This document shows, piece by piece, positions 16,808 to 25,972 of a DNA stretch of 64,000 nt. This DNA is from Desulfovibrio sp. A2. GTDB lineage: Bacteria; Desulfobacterota; Desulfovibrionia; Desulfovibrionales; Desulfovibrionaceae. The stretch is taken from assembly GCF_000226255.1 (NCBI RefSeq), contig NZ_AGFG01000064.1, positions 62,001-126,000 on the forward strand, given 5' to 3'. Every line of letters begins with the position of its first letter. The stretch's first letter is position 1. Under the pieces are notes generated by a model that worked only from the letters and a program-made list of their open reading frames with translations, had not been told where the DNA came from and did no database searches. The translations under genes and the position numbers were made by a program.

Positions 16808-17501
16808 TGATTTCCGCGCTGGGGGCAAGCCCGCCTGCAAGCGTGCTCAGGCGTTGCACCAGGTCTTCGTCGGAGCGGGCGAAGGTGGCGATGATGGTGC
16901 GCCGTTCACCGTCGCCGGAGATGCTGGCGATGGTCAGTTCCGGCAGGGTCTGACGCAGGGCGGGCAGCATGGCGGCGTCGGCCTCGCGTTCCGAGGCCGG
17001 GTAGGCGATGACCGCCGTACCGCTGCGCCGCGCCACGCGGCCGCGCCGGAAGCGGTGCACCAGCACCAGCCCCACGGTGACCACGCCCAGGAACAGCGCC
17101 AGGATGACGATGTTCAGGGTGGCGCAGCAGATGGCCGTGGCGATGTTCACCATGATGAAGCCCACTTCTTCCGGTTCCTTGATGGGAGTACGGAAACGGA
17201 TGATGGACAGCGCGCCCAGAAGGCCCAGCGACAGTGGCAGAGAGAACTGCACGCAGATGAAGATGGCGGTGATGGACGGCCCCAGCAGCAGGAAGCTGCG
17301 GTGCACCAGGCTGCCCGTGCCCCGGCTTTCGTAGAAGCGGGAATACAGCAGGGCGGTGTACTGCGAGGTCAGCAGGGAGATGAGCAGGGCCAGCAGGAAG
17401 GTGCCCGCGCCGATGTCCGCCGCCTGCTTCGAGCCGAAGCCGGTTACGGAAACCAGCGCCTGGTAGGCGCCGCCGAGAACGTCGAAGAGCGATTCAACCA
17501 T
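16779..17501 (-). CDS. DUF4956 family membrane protein
   Basis: A 240-residue protein from ATG 17501 (AAGG upstream). The first 150 residues hold about four membrane helices, with the family core SLPLSLGLLGALSIIRFRTPIKEPEEVGFIMVNIATAICCATLN; the last 80 residues form a soluble alpha/beta domain. DUF4956 has no proven function, but its genes are repeatedly next to VTC-domain polyphosphate polymerase and CotH genes, as here. A role as membrane partner or channel for the neighbouring VTC protein is a guess from context. The gene overlaps the CotH gene and follows the VTC gene by 84 bp. Confidence 0.88.
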   Translation of the reverse strand: MVESLFDVLGGAYQALVSVTGFGSKQAADIGAGTFLLALLISLLTSQYTALLYSRFYESRGTGSLVHRSFLLLGPSITAIFICVQFSLPLSLGLLGALSIIRFRTPIKEPEEVGFIMVNIATAICCATLNIVILALFLGVVTVGLVLVHRFRRGRVARRSGTAVIAYPASEREADAAMLPALRQTLPELTIASISGDGERRTIIATFARSDEDLVQRLSTLAGGLAPSAEINVYFDHAAQ

Positions 17502-17585
17502 GGGATGGGCCTTGTGATGTGACGTGTTCGGGGTTGGGCGGTCCGCATGCTGCGCCGCCGGTTGCATTCATGATGTCGGCCGGGG

Positions 17586-18317
17586 TCAGGCGCGGCAGCG
17601 GGGCGGCGCGGAAGGGGCGAAGCAGGTGTACCCGCCCGGAGTGCCCGTGGAGCAGAACAGCATGTCGTGACAGGCGAGATATTTGGAAAAGGTTTCCCGG
17701 CGGAACGGAAAGGTGCTTACGGCGTGCAGCGAGCGCGGCATTTCACGCAGGCCGCCCTTCACCTCCAGCACGGCCACGGGCAGGGGCGTGGGGTTGTGCC
17801 TGGGGATGAAGGCCGGGTTGGCCCGGGGCACGTGGATACCCGCATCCACCGCGATGCGCGCGCCGGTGGCCGGGTCGATGAAGCGGTACCGGGTGTAGCG
17901 CAGGATGAACATGGGAAAGATGGGGCGGGGAAACGGGATGCCCGCCGCGGCCAGGTGTTCCGGCAGGCGGCACAGTTCGGGGGCGGTCAGCGGGGTGTTC
18001 CACAGGGTGGCCCCATCCATGGGCAGCAGGACGCGGGCCTTGTCGCGGGCGGCGCCTTCCTTGCGCTTGGCTTCCAGGAACACGGCGCGGTCCATTTCCG
18101 TGCCGGACACCGCGCCATACCAGCGGCAGCGGATCTTGGTCTTCAGATAGTCGCTGTTGCGCTTCTCTTCCAGCAGCTCCCGTTCCGGCGTGTCGTAGTA
18201 AAGCGAGAAGACGTCCGCCGCCGGAAATTCCGGGTCTGGGCGGCAGGCCGCGCGCAGCAGGTCGATGACCGCGCGGGCGAACGCGGGGGCGAAGGTGTAC
18301 TTTATCTCGTTGCTCAC
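17586..18317 (-). CDS. VTC-domain protein (polyphosphate polymerase-like)
   Basis: A 243-residue protein with the tunnel-fold VTC domain, which in yeast Vtc4 makes polyphosphate from ATP. The start is GTG 18317 (MSNEIKYTF). Family marks are the opening EIKYTF, VFSLYYDTPERELLEEK, YLKTKIRCRWYG with basic tunnel residues, VFLEAKRKEG, FILRYTRYRF, ARIAVDAGI and the late AVLEVKGGLREMP with an acidic tunnel residue. The length fits a stand-alone bacterial VTC domain with no SPX regulator. Neighbouring DUF4956 and CotH genes are the usual partners. Whether the product is polyphosphate or another polymer is not shown by sequence. Confidence 0.88.
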   Translation of the reverse strand: MSNEIKYTFAPAFARAVIDLLRAACRPDPEFPAADVFSLYYDTPERELLEEKRNSDYLKTKIRCRWYGAVSGTEMDRAVFLEAKRKEGAARDKARVLLPMDGATLWNTPLTAPELCRLPEHLAAAGIPFPRPIFPMFILRYTRYRFIDPATGARIAVDAGIHVPRANPAFIPRHNPTPLPVAVLEVKGGLREMPRSLHAVSTFPFRRETFSKYLACHDMLFCSTGTPGGYTCFAPSAPPRCRA

Positions 18318-18527
18318 GATGGGGCCGCCCCGGATGGGAGAGGGTGGTGGGCGTCGGCGCTCGGAGGCGCGGCTGCAGTCTGGGGGAAGGATACGGTTCT
18401 GGACTGTGCCGCCCCCGTGTTACGGGAGAACGTGCGAAAAGTCCATTGCGCCACGCGGCGCGGCGCGGCTTCCGGGGGTGCGGCCGGAGCGGTGGGGAGG
18501 CATGTGGCGGCCATGTCGGCGAAAGGC

Positions 18528-19766
18528 CTATGCGTCCAGTTTCTTGCCTGCGGAAGGTGTGGAGAAAAGCGCGCGAATGTGTTGCAGAACCATGTCGTTG
18601 TCGTTGCGGGAGCGGACTTGCATTCTGATGTGGCCGGGGGGCATGCCGGGAATGTTGTCGCACGAGCGGACAAGTATGCGACGGTGCAGCAGGTCGCTGC
18701 GCACGGCGTCAGCCGTGATGCCATTGCGCAGCAGTTCGTCGCGCAGGCGGCAGGTCACGAAGCTGGGACCTGCGTCTGTGGCGCTGGGGGCGAACGGGCC
18801 AGCTGCGCGCAGGCCCTGGAGCAGGGCGGCGCGGTCGTCGCGCAGGCGCGCGAGGTGCGTTTGGTAGTTCGGCAAGGCGCGCAGGAATCGTCTGCCCATG
18901 GCCTCTGCGAAAGGAGCCACCATCCAGGGGGGGCGTTGGGCTTGCAGGCGGCCCAGGATATCTTGCGGGCCGGTCAGGTAGCCGAGGCGGATTCCGGTGC
19001 AATGGAAGAACTTGGTGAAGCTGTGCAGACAGAGCAAGGCGGAACCCGCCGGACAGGCCGGGGCGAGGGCGCGATGGTGGTGGGCGTCGTGTTCCGGCGT
19101 GCCCCACAGGAAGTCGCGGTAGGTCAGGTCCGCCAGCACGGTGCGGAACCCGGCCCGGAACAGCGCGGCTGCCAGAGTGGGCAGGTCTGGTGCGGTGACT
19201 GGGCAGGGGTTGCCCGGCGAGCACAGCACCACCAGTTCGTCATGCCCGGCAGCGGTGGGGCCGTGGTGGTCGCCTCCGTGGGCGTGAAACCCTGGCGGAG
19301 GCAGGTCCAGCGCCCGCATGGGGTCGGCGTGCAGCACCCGCCACGGGATGGCGTGGGCGTCGCAGGCGCGGGCGTATTCGGAAAATGTGGGGCCCAGCAG
19401 GGTGACCCGGCCCGGCCGCAACAGGCGCAGGACCAGCCAGATGAGTTCGGACGAGCCGTTACCCACCATGATCTCGGCGGGGGCAACGCCTTCATGGGCG
19501 GCCAGTTCCTCGCGCAGGGCGGTGCTGGCGCTGTCTGGGTAGTGCTCGAAGGGGTGGGGCTGCGCGGCCACCAGCGTGCGGGTCAGTTCCAGCACGTGGG
19601 CGAAACCGTTGCTGCTGCAATCCAGGATGTCTTCCGGCCGCACGCCCATTTCGCGGGCCACGCGGTAGATTTCGCCGCCGTGCGCGCCCTGCCCCGGAGG
19701 GGAATCGGGCGATGCGTCGGCGTCCGGCGCGGGCGCGACGTGGCTGGGCGGATCGCAATCAGGCAT
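18528..19766 (-). CDS. Threonine-phosphate decarboxylase (CobD)-like PLP enzyme
   Basis: A 412-residue fold-type I PLP enzyme of the HisC/CobD group. CobD makes (R)-1-amino-2-propanol O-2-phosphate from L-threonine O-3-phosphate for the cobalamin tail. Visible are HGGEIYRVAREMGVRPEDILDCSSN at the start (CobD-type), FEHYPDSASTALREELAAHEGV, VGNGSSELIWLVLRLL, LCSPGNPCPVT, DLTYRDF and HSFTKFFHCTGIRLGYL with the Schiff-base lysine. The gene overlaps a glycosyltransferase by 8 bp inside a surface-polysaccharide cluster and is not with cobalamin genes, although cobU occurs 37 kb away. It may serve B12 synthesis or make an amino-alcohol phosphate for lipopolysaccharide; the sequence does not decide. 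Confidence 0.85.
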   Translation of the reverse strand: MPDCDPPSHVAPAPDADASPDSPPGQGAHGGEIYRVAREMGVRPEDILDCSSNGFAHVLELTRTLVAAQPHPFEHYPDSASTALREELAAHEGVAPAEIMVGNGSSELIWLVLRLLRPGRVTLLGPTFSEYARACDAHAIPWRVLHADPMRALDLPPPGFHAHGGDHHGPTAAGHDELVVLCSPGNPCPVTAPDLPTLAAALFRAGFRTVLADLTYRDFLWGTPEHDAHHHRALAPACPAGSALLCLHSFTKFFHCTGIRLGYLTGPQDILGRLQAQRPPWMVAPFAEAMGRRFLRALPNYQTHLARLRDDRAALLQGLRAAGPFAPSATDAGPSFVTCRLRDELLRNGITADAVRSDLLHRRILVRSCDNIPGMPPGHIRMQVRSRNDNDMVLQHIRALFSTPSAGKKLDA

Positions 19767-20853
19767 CGGGCAGCCCCCGCCGTTGCAGCAGCGTGCGGTA
19801 CAGCGTCTCGAAGCGCGTGATGCGCGCGTCCGTCGAGAATTCCGGCGCTATGGCGCGGCTGGCCGCACCCCAGGCGGCGCGCAGGGCCGCGTCGCCCACG
19901 GCCGTGGCCAAGGCTTCGGCCAGGGCGGGCACGTCGCCGGGCGGGACCAGCAGACCGTTGCCCTCCACCAGTTCCGGCACCCCACCCACCTGCGAGGCGA
20001 TGACCGGCAGCCCGGTGCAGATGGCCTCCAGCAGGGTGTTGGGCATGGATTCGGAGAGCGAGGGCAGCACGAAGAGGTCGAACAGTTGCAGGTAATCGGC
20101 CACGCAGTTGCTGTGCTCCACCAGCCGGACCCGGTCGGCGATGCCCAGTTCCGCGCACAGCGGCTGCCATCGGGCAGGGGTTACCCCCACGACGGCCAGT
20201 TGCAGCCTGGTGCTTCCGCCTGCCTGGGCGTCTTTTCCGCAGGCCAGGGCAAAGGCCCGCAGCAGCGGGTCCACGCCTTTCACCTCCTTGTCGCCCGCCA
20301 CGCATCCCAGCAGGGTGCCTCCGGCGGGCAGGGCCAATTCCTCGCGCACGGCGTCCGCCCCGCGTCGCGGCACGAGGCGCGCGGCCGGGATGCCGTTGTG
20401 GATGACCGCGATGCGCCGTCCGCCCACGCCCATGCCACGCAGCACCGTGGCACAGGCGTGCGAGTTGGCCACGAAGGCGTCCAGCCCGGGGGACCAGTAG
20501 GTCAGCGGATTGCCGGGGCGGTAGACCACCCCCCGGTAGCCCACGCACACCACGCCGCGCCGCCGCCAGAACAGCCCGTACCAGGCAAGGCGCTTCACCG
20601 CCTTGTTGTGGAAGGCCTGCACGATGCAGGGGGCGTCTTCCGGCATGGCCGATTCCAGCGCGCCCTTCCATTGGCCGGGCGATTCGGGCAGGTCGGCCCA
20701 GCGCATGGAGTCCGACAGGGTGCGCAGGGTGGATGCGCGCGGGGTGAAGAAGGTGACGTGGTGGCCGCGCTCCGTCAGACCTTCGGCAAGGTACAGGGCC
20801 TGGCGCGCGCCGCCGCTGCGCGTGGAGGAGGAGGTGACGAGGAGTATGCGCAT
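19759..20853 (-). CDS. Glycosyltransferase, GT4 type
   Basis: A 364-residue cytoplasmic GT-B glycosyltransferase. The first half has MRILLVTSSSTRSGGARQALYLAEGLTERGH (acceptor-side Rossmann fold). The second half has the nucleotide-sugar site with RLVEHSNCVADYLQLFDLFVLPSLSESMPNTLLEAICTGLPVIA, carrying the EX7E pair. The sugar and acceptor are not predictable. Its ATG directly follows the stop of the next upstream glycosyltransferase, and its 3' end overlaps the CobD-like gene, so it sits in the middle of a tightly packed minus-strand operon. Confidence 0.9.
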   Translation of the reverse strand: MRILLVTSSSTRSGGARQALYLAEGLTERGHHVTFFTPRASTLRTLSDSMRWADLPESPGQWKGALESAMPEDAPCIVQAFHNKAVKRLAWYGLFWRRRGVVCVGYRGVVYRPGNPLTYWSPGLDAFVANSHACATVLRGMGVGGRRIAVIHNGIPAARLVPRRGADAVREELALPAGGTLLGCVAGDKEVKGVDPLLRAFALACGKDAQAGGSTRLQLAVVGVTPARWQPLCAELGIADRVRLVEHSNCVADYLQLFDLFVLPSLSESMPNTLLEAICTGLPVIASQVGGVPELVEGNGLLVPPGDVPALAEALATAVGDAALRAAWGAASRAIAPEFSTDARITRFETLYRTLLQRRGLPDA

Positions 20854-21987
20854 TTACGTGCGGGCGGAGTGTTGTTGCAACAGGCGGTGGTACAGGACGC
20901 GGGTGCGGTCGGCCATGGCCTGGATGGAAAAATGCGCGCGCAGCCGGGCCGGGTCGGGCCGTGGGGCGGCCAGCGCGGCGGATAGTTCATGCGCGGGGTC
21001 GCAGTCTTCGGTGATGAACCGGAACCCGTCGTACCAGGTTGCCATTTCCTCCAGCGTGTCGGTGCGGATGGCCACGATGGGCATGCCGAACGAGGCCGCC
21101 TCCAGCACCGCGCCGGGCATGCCCTCGTACGCGGGCGGAGAGGTGAAGATGAACGCGTCGAAGAAATTGTAGTAGTCGCCGGGGTGCGGGGTTTCGCCGG
21201 GGCAGATGACCTTGTCGCCGATGCCGAGGGCGGCGGCCTCGCGGCGCAGACCTTCGGCCTGACGCTGTTCACCCCCCACGATGACGAACACCATGTCCGG
21301 GTGGCTGGCCACGGCTTTCGCCGCCATGGTCAGGATCATCCCGATGCGCTTGGGCCCGGCGATGCGCCCCACGTAGCCGATGACCCTGGCCTGCGGCGCG
21401 ATGCCGAGTTCGGCACGCATCTCCGCCGCGCTTCTGCGCGGGGTCAGGGCGGCGAAGTCCACCCCGTTGTGCAGGAGTTCGAACTTGCTGGCTGCCAGGG
21501 GCATTTGCGCGGCGAAATAGTTCAGGCTTTCGCGAGAGACGTGCAGCACCCTGGTGGAAAGAAAACGGTGGATGAGCATTTCCTCCAAGCGTTGCTTGGC
21601 GCGATGCACTGGGGCGTTTTCATACCAATGGTTGGTGATGGTGTGGATCTGCCCGATGCGGATGGGCGTGCCCGCCAGCGCCCCGGCCAGCGCCCCGGTG
21701 ACGTTGCCGGAAAAGGAGTGGTTGTGCAGCACGGACACGCCGTGCTGGCGCAACAGGCGCGCCAGCCGGGCGATGCCCGTGGGGCTCCACTTGGTGGGGA
21801 TGGGCAGATGATGCACCCGCACACCCTTGTCGGCAAGTTCCGGCGCGAAGATGCCCGGCGTGCGGTAGGTGACCACGTGCACGTCGAACTCGTCGAGCAG
21901 TAGGGGCAGAATGGCGCGCATGCGCGAGGCGATGCCGCCGTAGTGCAGGCTGTTGGTAAGGCGGAAGACGACGGGGCGCTTGTGCAT
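20854..21987 (-). CDS. Glycosyltransferase, GT4 type
   Basis: A 377-residue GT-B glycosyltransferase starting MHKRPVVFRLTNSLHYGGIASRM. The GT4 catalytic half contains VIGYVGRIAGPKRIGMIL and FDAFIFTSPPAYEGMPGAVLEAASFGMPIVAI, with the two glutamates of the EX7E signature. It is one of four GT4 enzymes in this cluster, together with an O-antigen ligase, so addition of outer-core or O-antigen sugars on the cytoplasmic face is the likely role. Donor and linkage are unknown. Zero spacing to the next gene suggests coupled translation. Confidence 0.9.
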   Translation of the reverse strand: MHKRPVVFRLTNSLHYGGIASRMRAILPLLLDEFDVHVVTYRTPGIFAPELADKGVRVHHLPIPTKWSPTGIARLARLLRQHGVSVLHNHSFSGNVTGALAGALAGTPIRIGQIHTITNHWYENAPVHRAKQRLEEMLIHRFLSTRVLHVSRESLNYFAAQMPLAASKFELLHNGVDFAALTPRRSAAEMRAELGIAPQARVIGYVGRIAGPKRIGMILTMAAKAVASHPDMVFVIVGGEQRQAEGLRREAAALGIGDKVICPGETPHPGDYYNFFDAFIFTSPPAYEGMPGAVLEAASFGMPIVAIRTDTLEEMATWYDGFRFITEDCDPAHELSAALAAPRPDPARLRAHFSIQAMADRTRVLYHRLLQQHSART

Positions 21988-22127
21988 GGGCGGAATGCTT
22001 CTTGAGGGGTTGTGCGGTCACGGAACGGCGCGGTGGGGCGCGGCGTGCGGAATTTCCGGCCCCTTCGGTTGACCGGCCGGTTTGCGGCAAGCCGTCTGGG
22101 CAGGCGGCAGGGGGGCGGACGCGGGAA

Positions 22128-23183
22128 CTACGCGGTACGCGTCAGCCTGGTCAGCAACGCTTCCAGTTCGCGGGCCTTGCTGTCAAGTTCGCAGTGGGCG
22201 GCGCAGGCCCGGCGGGCGGCATGCTTCAGTTCCACCAGCGCCTCGTCCGGCAGGGTCAGCGCCTTGCGCAGCATGTCCGCGAATTCGGCGGGGCCGGCTG
22301 CGTAGGGCAGCAGCCAGGGCTCCAGTTCCGGGGTGTATACCTCGCGCACCCCGCCCACGTCGCGCGCCACGGGCAGCAGCCCCTGGGCCAGCGCCTCCTG
22401 CAGGGTGTTGGGCAGCCCCTCGCTGAGCGAGGCCAGCAGGAACACGTCGGCCCGCTCCAGCAGTTCCGGCACCCTGATGGTAAAACCGTGCCAGCGGATG
22501 CTGTCCGCTATGCCCAGGGTGGCGGCAAGATCCTTCAGGTACGCCTCGTGCGAGCCTGTGCCCGCCACGTCCAGTTCAAAGGGCAGGTTCAGGCTGGCCA
22601 GGGCGCGCAACAGGGTTTCATGTCCCTTGTCCGGGTTCAGCTGCTGCGTGGCCACCAACCGGCGAGGCGTGGCCACGGATATCGGTCCGGTGGCCACCCG
22701 CTTGGCCGTCAGCACCACGTGCGCGTCCTGCGCCCGCAGGTAGGGCAGGCTGGCCAGAAAGCCGTCGGCTATGTACTGGCACGAACAGAGGAATTGGGGT
22801 GCGATCCAGGCGTGCAGCAGGCGGGTCTTCAGGCGGTGGGGAATGTCGCCGGGCAGGCCGATCTGCTGCACCACGGGGATGCCCAGCAGACGGGCAGCCA
22901 CCCCGGCGGTGGCAAGGTCCTTGCCGATGTTGATGATCACCACGTCGGTGCGGTGTTCGATGAACCGGCGGCGGAACCAGGCCACGGAGGCGGGGTTCAG
23001 GTCGAACCCGAAATTGGCGGTTTCGCCGTGGCCCACGCGCTGTCGCGCCTGGTCCACGAACGCCTGCTGGCGACCGTAGATGCGCACGTCGTGCCCATAG
23101 GCGGAAAGCCGTTCGGCGAAGTCCAGTACCCAGGTCTTCACCCCGCCCCATTTGCGGGTGCTGTTGACGAAAGCGATGTTCAT
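22128..23183 (-). CDS. Glycosyltransferase, GT4 type
   Basis: A 351-residue GT-B enzyme. ATG 23183 is chosen because it gives the typical start MNIAFVNSTRKWGGVKTWVLDFAERL and overlaps the O-antigen ligase stop by four bases (ATGA). The N-terminal acceptor domain has the HDVRIYGR and VVIINIGKDLATAGV strands. The donor domain has the RADVFLLASLSEGLPNTLQEALAQG segment with the EX7E pair. A 140-bp non-coding stretch follows before the next glycosyltransferase. The substrate is unknown; a lipopolysaccharide role is taken from context. Confidence 0.9.
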   Translation of the reverse strand: MNIAFVNSTRKWGGVKTWVLDFAERLSAYGHDVRIYGRQQAFVDQARQRVGHGETANFGFDLNPASVAWFRRRFIEHRTDVVIINIGKDLATAGVAARLLGIPVVQQIGLPGDIPHRLKTRLLHAWIAPQFLCSCQYIADGFLASLPYLRAQDAHVVLTAKRVATGPISVATPRRLVATQQLNPDKGHETLLRALASLNLPFELDVAGTGSHEAYLKDLAATLGIADSIRWHGFTIRVPELLERADVFLLASLSEGLPNTLQEALAQGLLPVARDVGGVREVYTPELEPWLLPYAAGPAEFADMLRKALTLPDEALVELKHAARRACAAHCELDSKARELEALLTRLTRTA

Positions 23184-24493
23184 GCAGCTTCTTGCGTGCC
23201 ACGGGCGGACAGCCCGGTTTGCGTATTGAGGGTGTTGCCGGCGTTGAGCACGGCCCCGATCATCACGCCCAGGTGTCCCATGGACACGGCCATCCACCAG
23301 GAGCGCAGGTAGTCGTGCGCGAAGAGCGCCTCGACGAGGTAGCACAGCCAGCCCGCCAGAAAGAAGGCGGCCAGCGTCCACATGTCGTGGGGCGCGCCGG
23401 AATGGGGCGCGTTGCGGTAAATCCGCCGCAGGCCCCAGGCCAGCATGCCGAACAGGAAGGTCATGGCGATGACGAACCCGATGGCGCCGGTGTCCACCAG
23501 AAACTGGATGTACACCGAGTGCGGGTGCTGGATGCGCGGGGAGTTGACGACGGGGTGCAGCCCCAGTTCCTTGAATGCCGGGCCGAACATGCCCATGCCG
23601 GAACCGAACAGCGGGCGTTCCTGAATGACCTGCCACGCCATGCGCCACAATTCGATGCGCCCGTCGCGCATGGCCGTTTCCAGGGTGATGCGTTTCGGCC
23701 CGAAGAGCACGGCCAGAACGCCGAGGCCCACGGGCGCCAGCAGGTACACGAGCCTTGGCCGCGTGAACAGCCACCACAGCAGGAACAGCGCGGCGGCCAC
23801 GCCAAGGTAGCCGCTTCTGGCCTGCGCGAAAATCCACAGGTAGATGCCCGGCGCCAGCGTCAGCACGGTCATCGCGGCCCTGCGCCACGGGGATTTTTCC
23901 TGGGGTTGCATGGCCCACAGGCCGAAGGCGGGCACCAGGACGAGCGCCATGTAGTCGCCTACGCGATACGTGGACATGGAGCCGGTAAGGCGCTTGGCCA
24001 TGATGGCCGTGTGGTTGATGAGGTCAAAGCCGGTGATGTGCTGGTAGATGCCGTCCAGCCCTTCGTAGAAGCTCACCACCACGAAGGCCCAGACCAGGCG
24101 GCGCATGTCGCGCATGTCGCGTGCGCATTCCATGGCGATGAAGGGCAGGGCGAAGCCCTTCCAGACGTTGGGCAGCACGTAGACAAGGCTCTGGCGCGGG
24201 TCCAGCGACAGGGCCGTCTTCACGCAGATGAGTCCGTAGAAGACCACGAACAGCCATTTGAGCGGAAAGCGCCGCAGGGTGGACTGCTTGTAGCCCCAGT
24301 AATGGTAGGGCAGCAGGGCAGCCAGGCAGAGGATGGGGCCCGTCTCGCGGAAGGCTTGCCCCAGCGGAAACGTGGCGATAGACAGCCAGAACAGCCAGAA
24401 CAGCGCGGTGCGCGCCCATTCCGCCCGCTGGAGGTCTGAAGCGGCGCGGAACGTATGGATGGCCGTGGCGATGCGGTGGCGGATGTCAGTCAT
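23180..24493 (-). CDS. O-antigen ligase family membrane protein (Wzy/WaaL type)
   Basis: A 437-residue polytopic inner-membrane protein with about ten or more hydrophobic helices and the Wzy_C family region. The central part LWIFAQARSGYLGVAAALFLL carries the family's conserved arginine-containing loop start. The large periplasmic loop includes MAWQVIQERPLFGSGMGMFG and HPHSVYIQFLVDTGAIGFVI, the H-x-H/S-x-Y pattern common to ligases. WaaL-type enzymes join undecaprenol-linked O-antigen to lipid A core in the periplasm; Wzy polymerases look alike, so the exact reaction is open. No strong ribosome binding site is seen before the ATG. Confidence 0.88.
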   Translation of the reverse strand: MTDIRHRIATAIHTFRAASDLQRAEWARTALFWLFWLSIATFPLGQAFRETGPILCLAALLPYHYWGYKQSTLRRFPLKWLFVVFYGLICVKTALSLDPRQSLVYVLPNVWKGFALPFIAMECARDMRDMRRLVWAFVVVSFYEGLDGIYQHITGFDLINHTAIMAKRLTGSMSTYRVGDYMALVLVPAFGLWAMQPQEKSPWRRAAMTVLTLAPGIYLWIFAQARSGYLGVAAALFLLWWLFTRPRLVYLLAPVGLGVLAVLFGPKRITLETAMRDGRIELWRMAWQVIQERPLFGSGMGMFGPAFKELGLHPVVNSPRIQHPHSVYIQFLVDTGAIGFVIAMTFLFGMLAWGLRRIYRNAPHSGAPHDMWTLAAFFLAGWLCYLVEALFAHDYLRSWWMAVSMGHLGVMIGAVLNAGNTLNTQTGLSARGTQEAA

Positions 24494-24578
24494 ATGAAGA
24501 AGGTTATATCCTGCCGCGCATGCTGCGGGAAGGGGCTTGTATGCATGGGGCCGCGCGTGGGGACCCGCATGGTGAGCG

Positions 24579-25691
24579 TCATCGGGAGGGGCGGGGAATA
24601 CGCCCCGCCAGCAGGTCGGCGTAGATGGAGTGCAGGGTCACGGCGTAGCGGTCCATGGTGTGCGGGGCGGACAGTCGTCGCGCGGCCTCGGAAAGGCGGC
24701 TGCGCAATGCCTCGTCGCGCAGGATGGCCAGCAGCTTGTCCGCGATGTCCGCCGGTTCCGTTTCGCAGACCAGTGATGCCTCGCCCGCCAGTTCCAGCAT
24801 GGGCACGTGGCGCGAGACGACGCACGGCAATCCGCAGTACATGGCCTCCAACTGGGCGATGAGGAACCCCTCGAACCGCGAGGGCATGGCGAACACGTCG
24901 GCCGCCTTGTAGAAGGCCGCCACGTCGGGGCGAAAGCCCGTCAGCGCCACGTGGTCGCGCAGGCCCAGTTCGTCGCGCAGGGCTTCCAGCCGGGGGCGTT
25001 CCACCCCTTCGCCCACCAGGGCCAGCGAGGCGGGCACGCCCGCGTCGCGCACCAGGCGGATGGCCCGGATGAGCAGGTCGAAATTCTTCTGCTGCACGTA
25101 ACGCCCCACGGCGATCACCACGGGGCCGGTCAGGCCGAAGGCGGCGCGCAGGTCCAGCGGGGGCACGTCGAAGCGGCCCGCGTCGATGGCGTTGTACAGC
25201 ACCCGCACCGGGCGGCCCGCCATGTTGTGGTCGGTGGCGACCACTTCCGCCACGGCCTGGGACACGGCGAGGTACAGCGTGGTGGCGTAGGACAGCAGCT
25301 TGTCGGAAAGTCTGCGATGCAGCCGCTTCTCGTGCTTGGTGTTGCGCAGGTGGGTGATGACCGGAATGCCCAGGCCCAGCGAGGCTATGCGCCCCAGATG
25401 GTTGGCGCTGAAGTGCACGGTGTGGATGATGTCCGGTGCGAATTCGCGCAGCATGGCCCGCAGACGCAGCGAGGTGTCCAGCCGGTGCGAGGCTATGGAG
25501 CGGATGCCCGAGCCCACGCAGCGCACGTCGATGCCCGCGGCCATGTAGTCGGGCAGCATCTGGCCCGTGCCGGACAGGTTGAAGACGCGCGGCGTGACGA
25601 GGCCGTTGGCCCGGTAGGCCAGGGCCAGGTCGAACAGCCACTTTTCGATGCCGCCAAAGGGCAGCCCGCCGACGAGATAGGCGATCTTCAT
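24579..25691 (-). CDS. Glycosyltransferase, GT4 type
   Basis: A 370-residue GT-B glycosyltransferase that heads the minus-strand polysaccharide cluster. It starts MKIAYLVGGLPFGGIEKWLFDLA, and the donor half has VVIAVGRYVQQKNFDLLIRAI, then FYKAADVFAMPSRFEGFLIAQLEAMYCGLPCVV with the EX7E glutamates. The N-terminal GGIEKWLFDLA is the Gly-rich loop seen in many GT4 enzymes. The 85 bp to the O-antigen ligase carry no obvious terminator, so one long transcript toward the CotH gene is possible. Donor sugar unknown. Confidence 0.9.
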   Translation of the reverse strand: MKIAYLVGGLPFGGIEKWLFDLALAYRANGLVTPRVFNLSGTGQMLPDYMAAGIDVRCVGSGIRSIASHRLDTSLRLRAMLREFAPDIIHTVHFSANHLGRIASLGLGIPVITHLRNTKHEKRLHRRLSDKLLSYATTLYLAVSQAVAEVVATDHNMAGRPVRVLYNAIDAGRFDVPPLDLRAAFGLTGPVVIAVGRYVQQKNFDLLIRAIRLVRDAGVPASLALVGEGVERPRLEALRDELGLRDHVALTGFRPDVAAFYKAADVFAMPSRFEGFLIAQLEAMYCGLPCVVSRHVPMLELAGEASLVCETEPADIADKLLAILRDEALRSRLSEAARRLSAPHTMDRYAVTLHSIYADLLAGRIPRPSR

Positions 25692-25937
25692 CTGATGGTT
25701 CCGGCTGATGGTTCCGGGTGCGTGCGCGCGGGGCCCGGCCGGGCAGCGGCATCACCGGCCCGTCGCGCGGCCACGGCGGCGAGACCGGGGCGCGAATGCT
25801 GAACGGTCCTACCCGCAGCCCGGCGCGTGGTCAAGGGTTGCTGACATGGGGAGCGGATGCGCCGGGGCGCGCCCCCACGCAATTGGCCGCAGCTGGCCTC
25901 GCTCCGCCCGCATGGGGGCGGGCCCGCACTCCATCAG

Positions 25938-25966
25938 TTGATAAAGCTTAAGGTTGCGGGTACAAG
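25938..25966 (+). promoter_or_regulatory. Sigma-70-like promoter at the FlrC-like regulator start
   Basis: TTGATA (25938-25943) and TACAAG (25961-25966) are 17 bp apart, five and four matches to the consensus hexamers. The expected transcription start falls at about 25973, the A of the ATG, so a leaderless or very short-leader mRNA would result. Confidence 0.45.
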
Positions 25967-25972
25967 GTTCTA

